A stretch of 64,000 nucleotides of DNA, from assembly GCF_026013615.1 (NCBI RefSeq), contig NZ_JAPDPI010000006.1:62001-126000 (forward strand), in the 5' to 3' direction. The notes under the pieces were generated by a model. The model did not search any database and was not told the origin of the DNA. It worked only from the letters and a program-made list of their open reading frames with translations. Shown one piece after another: positions 62,887 through 64,000 of the stretch. The position numbers and the translations under genes were made by a program. The first letter of the stretch is position 1. Every line of letters starts with the position of its first letter. This DNA comes from Plebeiibacterium marinum. GTDB lineage: Bacteria > Bacteroidota > Bacteroidia > Bacteroidales > Marinilabiliaceae.

Positions 62887-64000
62887 ATGAATAAATACTT
62901 ATTTTTTTCACTACTGCTTTTCTTCATTCCACTCGGATTGTTCGCCCAATCTGATAGTGTAGTGCAACAGGCTGTTATTTACAAATATGATATTAAACGG
63001 GAAATAGGAAGCACCTCCTGGATCCATACACAGAATGCTTTTGAAGAAGCCAATGAAATAAATGCAGATGTGATCCTTCTTCATTTAAACACATACGGCG
63101 GACAGGTTATTTTTGCTGATTCAATCAGAACAAAAATCTTAAACTCAGATATACCGGTTCATGTATTTATCGATAACAATGCAGCATCAGCCGGCGCCTT
63201 AATTTCCATTGCCTGCGATAGCATATACATGCGTCCCGGGGCTAACATTGGGGCCGCAACAGTGGTAAACCAATCCGGAGAGAAGATGCCCGATAAATAC
63301 CAAAGCTACATGCGCTCCACCATAAGGGCCACAGCAGAAGCTCATGGCCACGATACCATCATTAACGGAAAAGACACAACCTATATCTGGAAGCGCGATC
63401 CTCATATTGCAGAAGCCATGGTAGATGAAAGTATATATATTGCCGGAATTATTGATACGGGAAAAATCTTAACATTTACAACAAACGAAGCCATTAAAAA
63501 TGGTTTTTGCGAAGGAAAAGCAGAAAGCATAAAGGAAGTAATCGATATCCTTGGATATAAAGAATATCAGTTAATAACCTACAAACCCACCTTTTATAGC
63601 GGGTTAAAAGGATTTTTAACTAATCCTATATTTCATGGCATTCTTATTTTAATCATTATAGGAGGATTATACTTCGAACTTCAATCACCGGGTGTTGGTT
63701 TTCCATTACTGGCATCCGGAATTGCTGCAGTACTATACTTTGCCCCCCTCTATATTGACGGACTGGCTGCTAACTGGGAAATAATCCTGTTTGTTATTGG
63801 AATTGTTCTTATAGCCCTTGAAATATTTGTTGTTCCCGGATTTGGAATCACTGGCATTTCAGGTATTATACTGGTTTTTACAGGACTAACACTAAGTCTG
63901 GTTGATAATGTAATATTTGATTTTTCAGGTGTACCTGCCGTAGAATTATTGATGGCACTCATTATTGTTTCAGCCGGAACTTTTCTATCGTTTCTAATTG
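62887..64000 (+). CDS. NfeD-type membrane-bound serine protease (ClpP class), 3' end cut by window
   Basis: Reading from ATG 62887 gives 371 codons open to the window end. A signal peptide ends LFAQ. The ClpP/crotonase-like protease domain has LHLNTYGGQV, the nucleophile Ser in ASAGALISIACD near residue 102, and ANIGAATVV. Membrane helices of the NfeD core begin near 255. Such proteins pair with flotillin/stomatin-like partners and cleave membrane proteins; that partner gene would lie beyond the window. The C-terminal OB-fold is outside the window. Confidence 0.85.
   Translation, partial: MNKYLFFSLLLFFIPLGLFAQSDSVVQQAVIYKYDIKREIGSTSWIHTQNAFEEANEINADVILLHLNTYGGQVIFADSIRTKILNSDIPVHVFIDNNAASAGALISIACDSIYMRPGANIGAATVVNQSGEKMPDKYQSYMRSTIRATAEAHGHDTIINGKDTTYIWKRDPHIAEAMVDESIYIAGIIDTGKILTFTTNEAIKNGFCEGKAESIKEVIDILGYKEYQLITYKPTFYSGLKGFLTNPIFHGILILIIIGGLYFELQSPGVGFPLLASGIAAVLYFAPLYIDGLAANWEIILFVIGIVLIALEIFVVPGFGITGISGIILVFTGLTLSLVDNVIFDFSGVPAVELLMALIIVSAGTFLSFLI

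Noticed and set aside
1-64000. tRNA, rRNA, CRISPR arrays, integrase or transposase genes
   Set aside because: None could be recognised in either strand by reading; only small non-coding elements are present.

Overview
The window is AT-rich DNA from a member of the Bacteroidota, most probably a marine or anaerobic Bacteroidia of the Marinilabiliales type. The evidence is a type 9 secretion (Por) sorting domain, TonB-dependent receptors fused to carboxypeptidase-regulatory-like domains, family-typical DUF5686, DUF4249 and DUF6340 proteins, LytTR/LytS-type two-component pairs, and promoters of the TTTG-N19-TAnnTTTG type. The placement below phylum is inference. No tRNA, rRNA or CRISPR array was seen.

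Layout. 1-3652 (minus): the end of a polyprenyl-phosphate-dependent glycosyltransferase/GT2 pair and an IGHMBP2-like helicase. 3977-12488 (plus): a complete glucuronate catabolic operon (uxaC, kdgK, eda, uxuB, uxuA, exuT-like transporter, LacI-type regulator). 12550-14405 (minus): a LytS/LytTR pair. 14521-18582 (minus): a four-gene cluster of VTC-domain protein, DUF4956 membrane protein, DUF2490-like protein and a Cthe_2159-like beta-helix lipoprotein. 18910-25011 (minus): an unusual iron-sulfur redox cluster, made of a NapH/NosR-like membrane ferredoxin, an outer-membrane barrel, an exported ferredoxin with ten [4Fe-4S] motifs, two related small secreted proteins and a YraQ-type permease, with a Spy-like protein just downstream. 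25405-28275 (plus): YfiR-like protein and TonB-dependent receptor. 28512-46486: mostly minus-strand envelope and housekeeping genes (DUF5686, TonB-like, omega-amidase, DUF4249/receptor pair, DUF819, PBP4, DUF6340, alcohol dehydrogenase, fabG, sirtuin). 46487-51067: a low-coding plastic region with PrsW, arfB, an unknown gene, a HigBA toxin-antitoxin pair, a decayed repeat and phased short repeats. 51068-55507: serine hydrolase, ExbB-like protein and a second LytS/LytTR pair. 55828-58326: a secreted GH28 enzyme. 58426-64000: MsbA-like ABC exporter, purB, an EI24-family protein and a truncated NfeD-type protease.

How it fits together. The uronate operon feeds glucuronate to pyruvate and glyceraldehyde-3-phosphate, and the secreted GH28 enzyme and the beta-helix lipoprotein fit a plant or algal polysaccharide life style. 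The most novel-looking part is the 19474-25011 operon, whose parts could form an iron-sulfur electron conduit from the quinone pool to the periplasm or outer membrane. It, the Spy-like gene and the divergent YfiR/receptor operon share a 21-bp-spaced direct repeat TTTGTCGA-N13-TTTGTCGA upstream, oriented with transcription, the geometry expected of a LytTR-type operator. Several small non-coding elements (a pair of 163-165-bp MITE-like elements, a 131-bp inverted-repeat element, a diverged repeat pair with intron-like hairpins, TAATGACTA repeats) are also present.
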